Source: Eonycteris spelaea (Eukaryota; Chordata; Mammalia; Chiroptera; Pteropodidae). Taken from it: DNA of 64,000 nt. The stretch lies in contig PUFA01000564.1 in assembly GCA_003508835.1 (NCBI GenBank), positions 124,001-188,000 of the forward strand. Reading direction: 5' to 3'. Below, one piece after another: positions 1-13,200 of this stretch; position 1 is the first letter of the stretch, and each line of letters begins with the position of its first letter. A program made the position numbers and the translations under genes. The notes beneath the pieces were generated by a model that saw nothing but the letters and a program-made list of their open reading frames with translations, made no database searches and was not told the origin of the DNA.

Positions 1-1000
1 GTCGGGGGAGCGGTGTCCACAGCCCCGTCCAGAGTCACAGAAATGCCGAGATGGACCCCACCACACTCGCCCCACGCTGCGGGCTCCCCCGCGTCCGAGC
101 GCGCTGCCCGGCGAAGCCACACGCAGGGTCTTGTCCACGTCAGGAGGAAGCCAGCCCGGGAGCCCCGGGCCCCTGGCCTCGGCTCCCCCACACCTGTCTG
201 GCAGCTGCTGCCTGCGTCCTCCTGGGCCGAGGGCTGGCCGGCCTTGCGGGGTAAAGCGAAGCTTAGAGTGGGACAAGTTCGCATGCCACACCACAGCCCT
301 CGAAGTACACCCAGCGTGCCTGGGCTCAGCTCCACTCGGGCGGTCTGACACTCACTCGTCTGAGCCGCCGCTGGTCTTTGGGGCAGGACCCTCCCAGGGA
401 GGGGACCCCCTGCCTCAGTCTCTTCACTTCCCCTTCCCAGGCGTGGAGGCGGAGGGCGGGGGCTGCGTGGGGGCGGGGGCTGTCCCCACAGGCAGCGGTG
501 CAGACACCTGCTGCGGGCGTGCCTGGGACCTGGCCCCATTTCCCTCAGGGATGGCCGCCCTGGCCAGGTTCCCCGCACCCCAGAGGACGTGATTCCCTCA
601 AGTGTCCCCTGGCTGGGCTCCCGAGTCCCGGCCACACGTGACTGCAGAGACCGGCTCTGCCTGGGGAGCAGAAGGGTAGAGGGTGGGCTGGCGAGGGGCC
701 CCGACCGAGCTGCAGGAGCCCCCCATCTGTGGCGGCACCCCGTGGGAGCCCACAGCCCCCTGCCTCAGGTGGGGGCGGGGAGAGGAGCAAGCACAGTGGG
801 TCCTCGGGAAGCGCCTCATTCAAGCCCCTGCCCTGCTGGGCGGGGTGGGGGCCGTGGGGAGCCCGCGGGACCTGCCTGCGGCCGGGTCTCTGCCTGTGCT
901 GGCCAGGCGTGTGGCTGGCAGTGCCTGAGGCTGCTGGGCGTGTGTTGGGACACGGTAATTGGGGTGGCATGGGGGGGGGTTAAGCTTTACGCAGGGAGGA
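1..1000. other. MUC2 upstream flank, no gene
   Basis: I see no gene here. Open frames on both strands are low-complexity Pro/Gly/Arg/Ala readings expected from GC-rich DNA, with no recognisable domain or splice structure. In mammals the next gene on this side is usually MUC6 in the opposite orientation, and none of it is visible. The stretch is probably distal promoter sequence of MUC2. Confidence 0.6.
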
Positions 1001-1090
1001 TGAGTAAATAGATAAACCTCAGATAACCTGAATCAATATTTCCTCACGGTGGCCCATGGTGGCCCCCACAGCTGTTTTCTTGATAATCTG
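1001..1090 (+). promoter_or_regulatory. MUC2 proximal motif cluster (FOX, GATA, CDX-like)
   Basis: An AT-rich island in otherwise GC-rich DNA, 120 to 200 bases upstream of the MUC2 start codon. Visible motifs are a forkhead-type GTAAATA at 1004-1010, a GATA-type AGATAA at 1010-1015 that overlaps ATAAA (TTTAT on the other strand, the CDX2 core), AGATAA again at 1021-1026, and TGATAA at 1081-1086. CDX2, GATA4/5 and FOXA1/2 are established activators of MUC2 in intestinal goblet cells. That these particular sites are bound is inference. Confidence 0.5.
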
Positions 1091-1152
1091 GCAGACGCCC
1101 CACCCCCTGGCCCCTCCCCTGGCCTCTCCGCCCTCTGCCAGCCCTGCTGGGC

Positions 1153-1159
1153 CATATAA
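1153..1159 (+). promoter_or_regulatory. TATA box of MUC2
   Basis: The sequence ATATAAG lies 49 bases upstream of the start codon. That spacing predicts transcription starting near 1180-1185 and a 5' UTR of roughly 25 nt. MUC2 genes are known to have a TATA-type promoter. Confidence 0.75.
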
Positions 1160-1207
1160 GGCCCGGACCCCTGCCCGTCACTCTCCCACACTGCCCCGCC
1201 AGCCGCC

Positions 1208-1283
1208 ATGGGGCCACCGCTAGCGTGCCTGGTGGCCCTCTGCTTGGCCCTGACCTCGGCCAGGGCCTCGGAGCTGCGCAGAG
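1208..1283 (+). other. MUC2: MUC2 exon 1: start codon and signal peptide
   Basis: The ATG sits in a good context (GCCGCCATGG). It opens a hydrophobic leader of about 20 residues, [20 protein letters not shown], followed by SELRR, which matches the MUC2 leader layout. The exon is 76 nt and ends in phase 1 at GAG|gtgagc. It joins exon 2 to give EGRARNHG before the first VWD domain. Confidence 0.93.
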
Positions 1284-4200
1284 GTGAGCAGGGTGGCGGG
1301 CGCTGTGTCTCGGGCAGGGCAGGGTGACCGGGCAGCCGAAGCTCGGGAGTGGGGTGTCCTGCAGCCCCCAGCCCTGCTGACGCTGGGGGACAGGTGCTCA
1401 CGAGCGCCCACCGTCCCCTTGAAAGTGATCACCTGGCCAGAGGGGCTGTCCAGGGGCTGCTCCAGGCAGAAACACCTGAGCTGGCTGGGGTCCACGAGCG
1501 TGGGGGGTGGGGCAGGGGTGTCCAGGAGGCGCCGGGCGGGGGACGCCTCAGGCCCAGGCATCAGACGGGCCAAGAGCCCCGTCTTCAGGAGTCACTTCGT
1601 CCAGAGCAGGCTGGGAACGGGATGAGGACGCCTCTGTCCCAGCGAGGCTGGGCGACCCGGTCCGGCAGAGGCCCCCTGCAGGAGGGCCCCCCGGCCCTGC
1701 GCCGAGACCCCGGGGCTCCGAGCTGCAGCCGGGCACCCAGGGAGGGTCCTGAGGGGGCAGCTGCCACCCCCGTCTGCTCACCCTGCGTCGCCACCCCCTC
1801 CCAGAGGGCAGGGCCCGGAACCACGGCAACAGCGTGTGCAGCACCTGGGGCGACTTCCACTACAGGACCTTCGACGGCGACGTCTTCCGCTTCCCCGGCC
1901 TCTGTGACTACAACCTGGCCTCCGACTGCCGTGACGCCTACCAGGAGTTCGCGCTGCACCTCAGGCGCCAGCCAGGCCGCGACGGGGGCCACCCCAGGTC
2001 GAGCACATCCTGCTGACCGTCAAGGACGACACCATCTACCTCACCCGCCAGCTGGTCGTGGTGAACGGGGCCCTGTGAGTGGTGGGCAGCGCCCCAGAGC
2101 CCGTCCTGACTCGGCCGAGGAGAGCGCAGGGTTTGGGCTCAGGCCACTGATTCATCAGCGAGCACAGAGCCCCCTCCAGGGGCCCCCACGGGCCGGGGCG
2201 GGGTGGGGGGCTCGGGGGCTTCATTTGCCCTGCCAGTCTCCCACGGCTGCCAGGTGTCCTGGCCCAGGTGTCTGGTAAGGAGGTCTGGTGCCCTGTGACC
2301 CCAGCTAGAGTTACGGAAGCAGGGTGGGGCCGGGGGAGCCCCTCCCCGGGCCCCCGCCTTTGTCCTGGCATTGTCTCTGGAACAATGAGCCCCTCAGCTC
2401 GGCCCTGCCCGGCGGGTTGGGACCTGGCTGCAGCCCAGGTGCCCGGCCGGCTTGGGGCAGGGTAGGCACAGAGTTGGGGGAGCATAGTGCTGGGCCCACC
2501 ATGAGCGATGGGGGGTGCAGGGGCTGGAGAAGCCCCGCCTGGGCTGGGCTGCCCTCTTCCTCGGCCCTGGTGGCCCTGCCCAGGACAGGGGAGGGTGGGA
2601 GAGGGAGATGGCAGGCTGGCCCAGGTGGACGGCGCCCTCTGGCCACTGCAGCCTCGATGGACACCTGGCCGCTTGGGGCCCCAGGACGGGAGGCAGCTGA
2701 GAGGCTGAGGGGGCCGGCCTTGCACGCCCCACGCACGGCCACAGGCCCCTCTGGGGGCCGGACAGTGAGGACCGGCACAGGGCGGCGGGTGGGCTTGTGT
2801 GTGACTCCCTCCCGGGCCCCTAGGGTCAGCACCCCACACTACAGCTCCGGCCTGCTCATCGAGAAGAACGATGCTTACACCAAGGTCTTCTCCCGCACGG
2901 GCCTCGCCCTCATGTGGGACCGTGAGGACTCACTCATGGTGGGTGCCGGGACCCAAGGGAGCACGGGGGCGGGCGGGGCCGCCCGCAGCCTCTGTCTGGG
3001 CTGCTGGAGGAGGCTGGCCGCGGAGCGGTCGGCAAGGGCCGGGCCACACGACCCACTGGAGGCGGGGACCCTGGGGTGGTGTGGGGGCTGTGCCCCCACC
3101 CTGGTCCTCAGCTCTCCCCAGCCGTCCTGCTGAAACTGACACCCACTCAAGCCACGTCCTGAGGCGGCCCGGCCGTGGGGCTTGCTCTGCTGCCCTGGCC
3201 GGTGGCCCCTCTGGCCTGCGGCCACCCACCTGCCCTCCTCCCCCACAGGTGGAGCTGGACAGCAAGTTCCAGAACCACACGTGTGGCCTCTGTGGTGACT
3301 ACAACGGCCAGCAGACCTACTCCGAGTTCCTCTCGAATGGTGAGTCCCGGGCGCCCCGGTGGGTGGGGCACAGCTGGGTTCCCCCGGGCCCCTGCTGACC
3401 AGCCGTGCCCATGCAGGCGTGCACTTCAGCGCCCTGGAGTTTGGGAACATGCAGAAGATCAACAAGCCTGACGTGGTGTGCAACGACCCCGAGGAGGTGC
3501 CGGAGCCCACGGCCGCCACGTCCTGCTCGGAGCACGTGAGTCGCGGGCGAGGCCCCGCCCCTGGGCGGCGGGCGGGCTGAGGGCGCCAGCAGCCCCCGCC
3601 CACCGCCCTTGTCTGCCCACAGCGCGCCGAGTGCGAGCGGCTGCTCACGGCCGCGGCCTTCGAGGAGTGCCTGGGCCTGGTGCCGCTGGAGCCCTACGTG
3701 CAGGCGTGCGTGCAGGACCGCTGCCAGTGCCCGCGGGGGGCCCCCTGCGCCTGCAGCACCGTCGCCGAGTTCTCCCGCCAGTGCTCCCACGCGGGCGGGC
3801 GGCCGGGCAACTGGAGGAATGCCACGCTCTGCCGTGAGTGCCCCTGAGCGGGGCGGGGGGGGGCAGGGACGCCCGTGGGCGGGCGGCGTGGCGGCCTTCG
3901 CCAGCCCACGGCAGGTGTCCTGGTGTGCCGGTCAGGAGCCACATCTGCTGACCACAGAAGCAGCCTCGGCCCGGGGTGCGAGGCATTCGCGAAGCAGGGC
4001 CGGAGCCCGGGCGCCCGCACGCCGCCCGCGGGCACGTCCGGCTCAGCAGCCTGCCTTTGCCTTTTCAGCCAAGAGCTGCCCTGGGAACATGGTTTACCTG
4101 GAGAGCGGCTCGCCCTGCATGGACACCTGCTCTCACCTGGAGGTCAGCAGCCTGTGTGAGGAGCACCGCATGGATGGCTGTTTCTGCCCCGACGGTGAGT

Positions 4201-7200
4201 GCTGCAGGGCCAGTGGGCGGCGCGGGGCCCCGTGCGGCCCGCAGGGCCTGGTCACCATGGGACGTGTGGCCTCGCTGCCTGGGGCTCGGGCTCTCAGCTG
4301 CACTGAGGGGACAGTGTGGGGTGGACACGGCACAGGGAGCTGGGCTTGGCACCCGCCCTCCCGAAGCCAGGGGCCGAGGTCCGGGTCGGAGAGGCACAAG
4401 GCTCAAGGCCCCGCCCATACATACACCGGGGTGGCTTCCGGCGTCTCGGGTGGGGGCACCTTCCTGGTCACCCCCTGTGGACATACCTCCCCCTGCCCGG
4501 CCCACGGGACCTGGAGCTTCCAGGGAAAAGCCAGACTCTCAGGCCCAGCATGGTGGCCAGACAATGTGGGGGCCACAAGTGTCACCCAAAGGACCAGGGG
4601 TGCCTGTGGGTGGGAGGCCCAGTTGGCAGCCCCACCTCGGGGCCCCGGCCCCGCCCGAGGCCGGCCGCGTGTGACATCCCACCCCACGCTGTGCAGGCAC
4701 CGTGTACGATGACACCACAGGCGGAGGCTGCATCCCCGTGAGCCAGTGTCACTGCAAGCTGCGGGGCACCTGTACGCGCCCGGCCAGCAGGTCGCCAACG
4801 ACTGCGAGCAGTGGTGGGTCTGGGGCCGGGGCGGGGGCTGGGGCCAGGGGCTGGGGGCGGGGCCGGGGGCTGGGGGCGGGGCCGGGGGCGGGGCGCTGGG
4901 TGCCGCGGGCCACGCATGACCCTGAGCCCCGCTGCCTGACAGCGTCTGCAATGCCGGCCGCTGGGTGTGCAAAGACCTGCCATGTCCCGGGACCTGTGCC
5001 CTGGAGGGCGGGTCCCACATCACCACCTTCGACGGGAAGAAGTACACCTTCCACGGGGACTGCTACTATGTGCTGACCAAGGTCTGCCGGCTGCGGGCGG
5101 GGAGGGCCTGTGGGAGGGGCCGGGCCCGGCGGCTCCTCACCCCCGCCTCTGCCCGCCCTGCAGGGCGACCACAACGGCACCTATGCCCTCCTGGGCGAGC
5201 TGGCCCCCTGCGGCTCCACGGACAAGCAGACGTGCCTGAAGACGGTGGTGCTGCTGGCTGACAAGAAGAAGAACGTGGGTGTCCCCAGCCCCTCCCCTCC
5301 CCGCACCCCGGGGCCCCAGGCCCTTCTCAACCCCGCTGTCCGCCCGGCCTTGCCCTCAGGTGGTAACCTTCAAGTCCGACGGCAGCGTCCTGCTGAACGA
5401 GCTGCAGGTGAACCTGCCACACGTGGCGGGTGAGTCGTGCTCCAGGGCGCCCCCAGCGGGGGCGGGGCGGCGTGATGGCGGGGGACCCTGGGAGCTGGGA
5501 GCCGGCAGGAGGGAGAGGGCGGGCCCAGCCGCCGCTCACGCCGCGCACGCCGCGCCTTGCAGCCAGCTTCTCCATCTTCCAACCGTCCTCCTACCACCTG
5601 GTCGTGAACACGGCCTTCGGCCTCAGACTGCAGGTGCAGCTGCTGCCCGTCATGCAGCTCTTCCTGACAGTGGACCAGGACGCCCAGGGGCAGGTGCAGG
5701 GTGAGTGGGCCTCCAGGTTCCTCCACAGAGGCCGCCCCTGGCCCCGCCCACTCCTGTCCAGGCCCCGCCCACTCCGCCCCCGGCCCCGCTCATCCTTTGC
5801 CACCGCCCTGGCCCCACCCATCTTGGCCTCTGGCCCCACCCACTTCTGCCTCTCGGTCCCTCCCACCCCTCCCTGGCGCCGCCCGCCACCTGCTCCTCGC
5901 CCGCCCCCGCACTTCCCCTCCCCAACCCTGTCCTGGCTCCTCAGGCCTCTGTGGGAACTTCAATGGCCAGGAAGGTGATGACTTCAAGACGGCAGGCGGC
6001 CTGGTAGAGGCCACCGGGGCCGGCTTTGCCAACACCTGGAAGGCCCAGTCGAGCTGCCACGACAAGCTGGACTGGCTGGACGACCCTTGCTCCCTCAACA
6101 TCGAGAGCGGTGAGGCTCGGCCCGCCCGGCAGCGCTGGCCTTGGGCCACTGCACATGAGGCTGCTGGCCGGACATGGGGTGTGGGCAGGTGCCTGTCTGC
6201 TCAAGGTGGTCATCGCCCCGTTGCTGTCTGTCACGTGGCTGGTTTACGGCGGCCCACGGTGGCAGCCTGCCGCGTGGCACGGCGCAGGGCCTGGGCCTGC
6301 TGGTTGCTGGGTGGAGGCCTACATCCAGGGCCTGGCCGGGTGCCATGACAGTGCGCCCGCCCGCCCTGCCCACCCGGTGATACCTCACTGCGCCCAGGGA
6401 GGTACAGGGAGGAGGGGAGGTGGTGGGCACCCCTGGCTTGCAAGGGGGCACTCTTCTGGGTGACCTGACCTGGAGGGAGGGGCCAGGGCTTGGTCTACAG
6501 AGAGGGCAGTGCCCACTCCAGCCAGTGTGATTGGACAGCCAGACTCCGGGGACCAGCCCCGGAGGGGCCACCCCCACTGAGGTTCGGACCCCCTCTCTAG
6601 CCAACTATGCTGAGCACTGGTGCTCCCTGCTGAAGAAGACAGAGACGCCCTTCAGCAGGTGTCACTCTGCCGTGGACCCAGCCGAGTACTACAAGGTGGG
6701 TGGGCCCCACATGGTCCGGGCCAGCAAGGTGCGCTCTGTGCACCCGGCTGACCCTGACCCGCTGCCCCGGAGCGAGGCTGCTGCCGGGAGGTGCTGAGTG
6801 TGTGTGCGCGCGTGTGTCCAAGCATGTGTGCACACGTGTGTGTGTGTGTGCACGCGTGCGTGTCCGGGAGTGCTTGCGTGGGCCTGGGCGGGCACGTGGC
6901 TGCCAGCCTCCCCCGCTCACTGCCCGCTCCGCTGCCCAGAGGTGCAAGTACGACACGTGCAACTGTCAGGACAGCGAGGACTGCCTGTGCGCGGCCCTGT
7001 CGTCCTATGCCCGCGCCTGTGCCGCCCAGGGCCTCACGCTGTGGGGCTGGCGGGAGCTCGTGTGCAGTGAGTGCCGCCGCCTGCGGGCGTCTGGGGGTCC
7101 CCCGGGGCCGGGTCTGGGGCTTGGCCCCGGGGGAGGGTCAGCCCGCTGCGGCAACCTGGCTCCAGCTTCCTCTGGCCGGGAGGGTCCAGGCTCTGTGGCC

Positions 7201-10200
7201 ACAGCCCGTTCTCCCTGCGGGGAGGCGTGTGGGGGCGGTGCCTGCTGAAGGGGGAGAGGGGCCCAGGGACACTTGCCTTGGGCTGAGAAGGAGGCTGCCC
7301 CTCCTGGGTGGAGGGGCTCGGGGACGGCAGGCGGGTGGGAGCCAGGCAGTCTCCCCCCTGCCCCCCCCGCCCCGGCCCCTCAGGAGGCTCTTCCCTCTGC
7401 AGACAAGGACGTGGGCTCCTGCCCCAAGTCACAGACCTTCCTGTACAACCTGACCACCTGCCAGCAGACCTGCCGCTCGCTCTCGGAGCCGGACACGCAC
7501 TGCCTCAAGGGCTTCGTGCCCGTGGACGGCTGCGGCTGCCCGGACCACACCTTCCTGGATGAGAAGAGCCGCTGCGTGCCCTGGCCCAGTGTTCCTGCTA
7601 CCACCGTGGCCTCTACCTGGAGGCGGGGCAGGTGGTTGTGAGGCAGGAGGAGCGCTGGTGGGTGTCCGGGCCGGGACGGGGGCCTGGGGCAGCCCGCAGC
7701 TCCGCCTGGCCCCACCGAGCCACGGGGCCTGCGTCCCCCGGCAGCCCCCACCCACCTGCCTCTCCCTTGCAGCGTCTGCCGGAACGGGAGGCTACAGTGC
7801 ATGCAGGTCAAGCTACTCAGCCAGAGTAAGTAGACGCCGCCCAGGGCAGGGCCCCTCCCTACGCCCGGCTGCCGCTGAGCTGAGGTGGCCCCTCCGTCCC
7901 ACAGGCTGTGCAGCCCCGAAGGTTCACGTGGACTGCAGCAACCTGACCGCACTGGCCATCCGGAACCCCCGTCCCATCAGCTGCCAGACGCTGGCTGCCG
8001 GCTACGTGCGTGCTGGGGCGGGCCGCATGCAGGGGAGGGGCAGGCGGGCTCCGCACTGGCCCTGCTGTCCGGGTGCAGTGCTGCGGACACAGGGGCTTCG
8101 TCGGCTCTCCCTGTCCCTGGTGGGAGGTGGTGGCCTGTGGGCACCTGCCCAGCCTGCCAGGGGCACAAGGGCATGTGTGGGGGCCCTGGCAGGCAGCCCT
8201 CACCTGCCTCCCTGCCCAAGCAGAGAGGTCAAAGTGGGTGGGGACGTGAGGGGTGTCTCCGTGTCTGACGAGCAGCGAGGCAGGGCCAGCCTGGCACCGA
8301 GTCCCTGACCTCCGCTCTCTGGCTGTCCCCAGTACCAGACAGAGTGTGTCAGTGGCTGCGTGTGCCCGGAGGGGCTGGTGGATGATGGCCGTGGGGGCTG
8401 CGTCGTGGAGCAGGAGTGCCCGTGTGTGCACAACAAGGACCTGTACTCCCCCGGCGACAAGATCAAGGTGGACTGCAACACCTGGTGAGTGGCCTGGCCT
8501 GCCCGACCCCGGCCCCCGGCGCTCAGAGGGAGGGCTGGGCCCCTCCCCGCTCTGCCGGCAGGGCCCTGGCCTGAATGCGGGTGCTGCACGGTGCTTTTGG
8601 GCTGGCGAGGGCTCGCAGGTGTCCTGCTTGGGGAGCTGTCCTCACAGTTCCCCGGGGACTTGGCCCGGTGGCCCTCTGCGCGGGGTGGGGGGCCGGGCTC
8701 CAGAACCCTCTCTCTCCTCAGCACCTGCCAGAGAGGGCGCTGGGCCTGCACCCAGACCGTGTGCCACGGCACCTGTGCCATCTATGGGAGCGGCCACTAC
8801 ATCACCTTCGATGGGAAGTACTATGACTTTGATGGTCACTGCTCCTACGTGGCTGTGCAGGTGAGGCCGGGCGCACCCCTGGTGTCTGGCACCCGCTTTG
8901 CCGGCCCTTCCACTGCCCACCTTCTGCGACCCTCCCTTGGTGTGTGGGGGTGTGGGGTGCACGGGGAACCAGGTGCATGGCCAGTGCTTAAGGCCCCTTG
9001 TGCGGCTGGTTATCCCTTCTCAGAGGGGGGGGGCTGAGCTTGGCAGGGGTGCGGTGTGCGGGGTGCCGTGATGGCTGGCTCGGCTCACGTCCCCTGTGGC
9101 TCCCAGGACTACTGCGGGCAGAACTCCTCGCTGGGCTCCTTCAGCATCATCACCGAGAACGTCCCCTGCGGCACCACGGGGGTCACCTGCTCCAAGGCCA
9201 TCAAGATCTTCATCGGGGTGAGTGCTTGCTGCCCCACCGCCGGACGCGTGGGTTCCCGGACACCTTGGGTCCAGCCAGTGACCGGGCGTTTCCGCTGGGC
9301 ACAGAGGACGGAGCTGAAGCTGGAGGACAAGCACCGCATGGTGATCCAGCGGGATGTGGGCCACCACGTGGCCTACACCACGCGGGAGGTGGGGCAGTAC
9401 CTGGTGGTGGAGACCAGCACCGGCATCATTGTCATCTGGGACAAGAAAACCACCATCTTCATCAAGCTGGCCCCTTCCTACAAGGTGCGCGGCCGCCGCC
9501 CGTCCAGCGGGGCCTCCTGGGAACGCGGCGAGGGGGCGAGCCCCTCCCCCTTGAGCCGCTGCTGGAAGCCCCTGCGCGCCCGTCTCCGCAGGGCTCCGTG
9601 TGCGGCCTGTGTGGGAACTTCGACCAGCGCTCCAACAACGACTTCACCACGCGCGGCCACATGGTGGTGGAGAGCGAGCTGGACTTCGGAACAGCTGGAA
9701 GGAGGCCCCCACCTGCCCGGACGTAACCACCACCCCCGAGCCCTGCACCAAGAACCCGCACCGCCGCGCCTGGGCGGAGAAGCAGTGCAGCATCATCAAG
9801 AGCTCGGTCTTCGGAGTCTGCCACAGCAAGGTGGGCGGGGTGTGGATGTGGCGGCCGGGGTGTGGGCGGGCGTGGGCGTGGCGTGGCAAGGTGGGCGGGG
9901 CGAGGATGTGGCGGGCGGGGTGTGGGCGGGCCAGGTGTGGGCACCGGCATGGGTGGGGCTAGACAGAATCTCCCTGGGCTTTGTGTGCGCATTGAGGAGT
10001 CCTCTTGCCTAAGTCTGAGGCATCTGTCCTCCAGCTTCAACTCCATCCTCTGTGTCCTTTGGACATGTGACCAGACATTGAGCCTTCCTTCTGAGACCCC
10101 TGACTGTGCCCCCCGAGCAGGAGCAAGGACAGATAACCCAGGCAGCCCTCAGTCTGGGCAGTGGCAGGGTTTGGGGGCAGGTCTTGACTGCCGTCTTACA

Positions 10201-13200
10201 GCTGAAGGCCCCGGGCCGTGAGGGACAGGTCTGCATAGCCAGGGGAGGCCAACCCCTGGGTGGTGTGCCTTGGCCCAGGAGCAGGGTGGCCTCGGGGTCC
10301 TGCATTTCTCAGGCCGGCAGGGCAGGCCTGCCCCATGAGGGCAGTGCAGACCAGAGCACAGGGCGGCTTCTCCCCCAGGTGGACCCCAAGCCCTTCTATG
10401 AAGCCTGCGTCCATGACTCCTGCTCCTGTGACACCGGTGGGGACTGTGAGTGCTTCTGCTCCGCCGTGGCCTCCTACGCCCAGGAGTGCACCAAGGAGGG
10501 CGCCTGCGTGTTCTGGAGGACGCCCGACCTGTGCCGTGAGTGCCCGCCTGTCCTGCCTGGGGCTTGCTCGGGGTGGGCTGGGGTCGCTACCGGGGGGCGG
10601 GGCGGCCCTTCTCCATCTGAGGGATGTGTTCGTGGTCTCCTGCACGCTTCCCCCTGCCTGAGGATCCACGCTTCCTTCCTGCGGCCACTGTGGCCTTGGC
10701 CCTCCAGGGGTCTGACCCCCACCCCCCCCGCCCGCCCACAGCCATATTCTGTGACTACTACAACCCTCCGGACGAGTGTGAGTGGCACTATGAACCTTGC
10801 GGGAACCGCAGCTTCGAGACGTGCAGGACCATAAGTGGCATCCACTCCAACATCTCTGTGTCCTACCTGGAGGGTGAGTCTGGAGGACCTCGGTGCCCCT
10901 GCGAGGCCCTGCGTGCCAGGCGGGCCAGGCTCGCCTTGCTGAAGAATTTATTCGTAGAGGGGGCTTGGAGGCTGAGCTAGGACCTTGCCCTCGAGTGGAG
11001 AGGTGGAGGGAAGTAGGTTAACACCCCACACGAGGCCCGGAGCGGCAGGTGCTACGAGGAACGGGCAGAGTAGGATGGGGCGTGTTTCAGAGGATGGGTC
11101 GGGGGGGCCTTTGAGCTGAGAACTAGCCACATGAAGACACGAGAGGGATGCCAGGCCAGCGGTCAGAGGGCTGAAGCAGGTGGGCAGGGCCTGGCCGTCC
11201 CTTTGGCCCTATGGCAGTGTTCTGGGCCCAGCCAGGGGACCCAGGACCCTGCCTTTTCCAACACTGGCATTCCCAGAGGAGCATCCTAGAGAGAAGGACC
11301 TGCCCTGGTGGGAACAATGGGTGGGATCTGGTGGACGTGGGGTCCTTCACTGTGGTTCAAGCCCCATGCCCTGCGGCCACTAGGCTGCTACCCCCACTGT
11401 CCTAAGGACCGGCCCATCTATGATGAGGACCAGAAGAAGTGCGTCACGAGAGACAGATGTGGCTGCTATGTGGAGGACACCCACTACCCCTGGAGCGACC
11501 GTCCCCACCGACGAAGCCTGCCAGTCTTGGTACCTAGGGGAGGTCAGCACACACGGGCATACATGCACACCCACGAGCGCACACATGCATGGGGAGGCAG
11601 GGCACAGGACTTCCATCCTGATCCTTCCCTCTCGGTCTGGCTTTTGCCTGCCTCACCTCCTCCTTCCTCGGCCTGCAGTTACAGCCCGGTGGGTGGGCTC
11701 CTGGGGGCCCTTTGGGGCTGCACCCCGGGGCTCAGGGCTAGGCCAGGTGCCTGGGCCAGGCCTGAGCCTCCCGAGCACCTGCAGCCATGCACTTGCTTTC
11801 CAGCACGTGTGTCAACTCCTCGCGAGTCTGCCAGCCGGAGGAAGGTAAGCTGCCCTCTGCGGCTGCCCGAGACAGCCGGCCAGGGCCCCGCCCAGGAGAG
11901 TCCGCAGACTGTCCGTCCCTGGGCTCCTGGGGCGGGCCCGCTGGGTGCTTGGTCTCCTCCGGGGCCCTTCCTGCCCCACACCAGCCTCTGGTCGATGGCA
12001 GCCGCCGTGAGGGCCCCGTCACACAGCCTGTTTCTCCTGATGGGGAGTCGGTGCCCTGGGACCCTGTCACCCGACCTGAGACACAGCTTCTGCAATCTGA
12101 TGGGGGGACGGGGTTCCTATGGGCATTAGCTTGCCACTTGTAGAAGCTGGGGTCGCCTGCCTTTCCCTCACCTAGCACGGCCCAGGGGCTCTGGTCCCCA
12201 CTGTGTTGATGGCTGCTTCCCTCTTGCCCACAGGGAAGATTCTGAATTACACCCAGGATCGTGCCTTCTGCTACTGGGAGATCTGTGGCCCCAACGGAAC
12301 GGTGGAGAAGTACTTCAACGTCTGCACATCCTCCCCACCACCCTTGTCCTCCCGGCCAACCCCACCACGACCCCGTGTCCTCCACCGTTCCAACTACCAG
12401 CACCTCCACCGTCCCAACCACCAGCACCACCACCACCAGCACCCCAACCCCCAGCACAGGTGAGGCCCTGGGCCACCTCTCCTGGAGCCCCTGGCTCCCC
12501 CTGTGCCCTGAGCCAGTAGAGGCGGCCCTTCTGAGGGCCAGAGCGTGGCCAGTGTGGCAGGGTCTCCCCTCTGCCCCTGGGCAGAGGGGTGCTGACGTGC
12601 CTCTTGACTCGGGGAGTGGACATCCCTTGGTCCCTGGCCTTGGGTGTGACGACACTAGAGTCATGACCATGTGCCTAAGCCCAGACCATAGTGAAGGTGA
12701 CTTGGGGACATTTCCCCAAACCAGCAAAAAAACCAGCCCCGTGGGTTAGGGAAGCAGAGACACGCCCTTAAATTCCCGGGGTTGGTTCGCAGGGAGGCAG
12801 CAGGACGTGGCTGCCATGGCACAGGGAACTTGTAGAAAGGAAAGTTCTGGAAGTCTCAGCCTGTGCAATGACACGCCCTCTCCCCCTTCACTGCAGTGTC
12901 GCCCCCCACTTCAGTAACCTTGAGTAAGTGTGCAGACAGTTGTCCCCAGTGATCCAGGGGCCCGGAGAGGAAGTCCCGCAAAGGGGCTCCCAGAGCCGCC
13001 CAGACAGCAGCTGTGGGGCCGCTGCTGGCCCTCTGCAGAGGGAACGCAGATGGTGCGTGCCTGACCCGCTGAGCCCGGAGACTCACACGGGGGGCCAGCT
13101 CTGGGGACAGCTTTGTTGGCCACGAGTCGAGACCAAGCCCCTTCAGCATGCTCCCTCATGGGAATGGGTGACCCTTTTGTTACTAGTTTTCGGGCACCAG

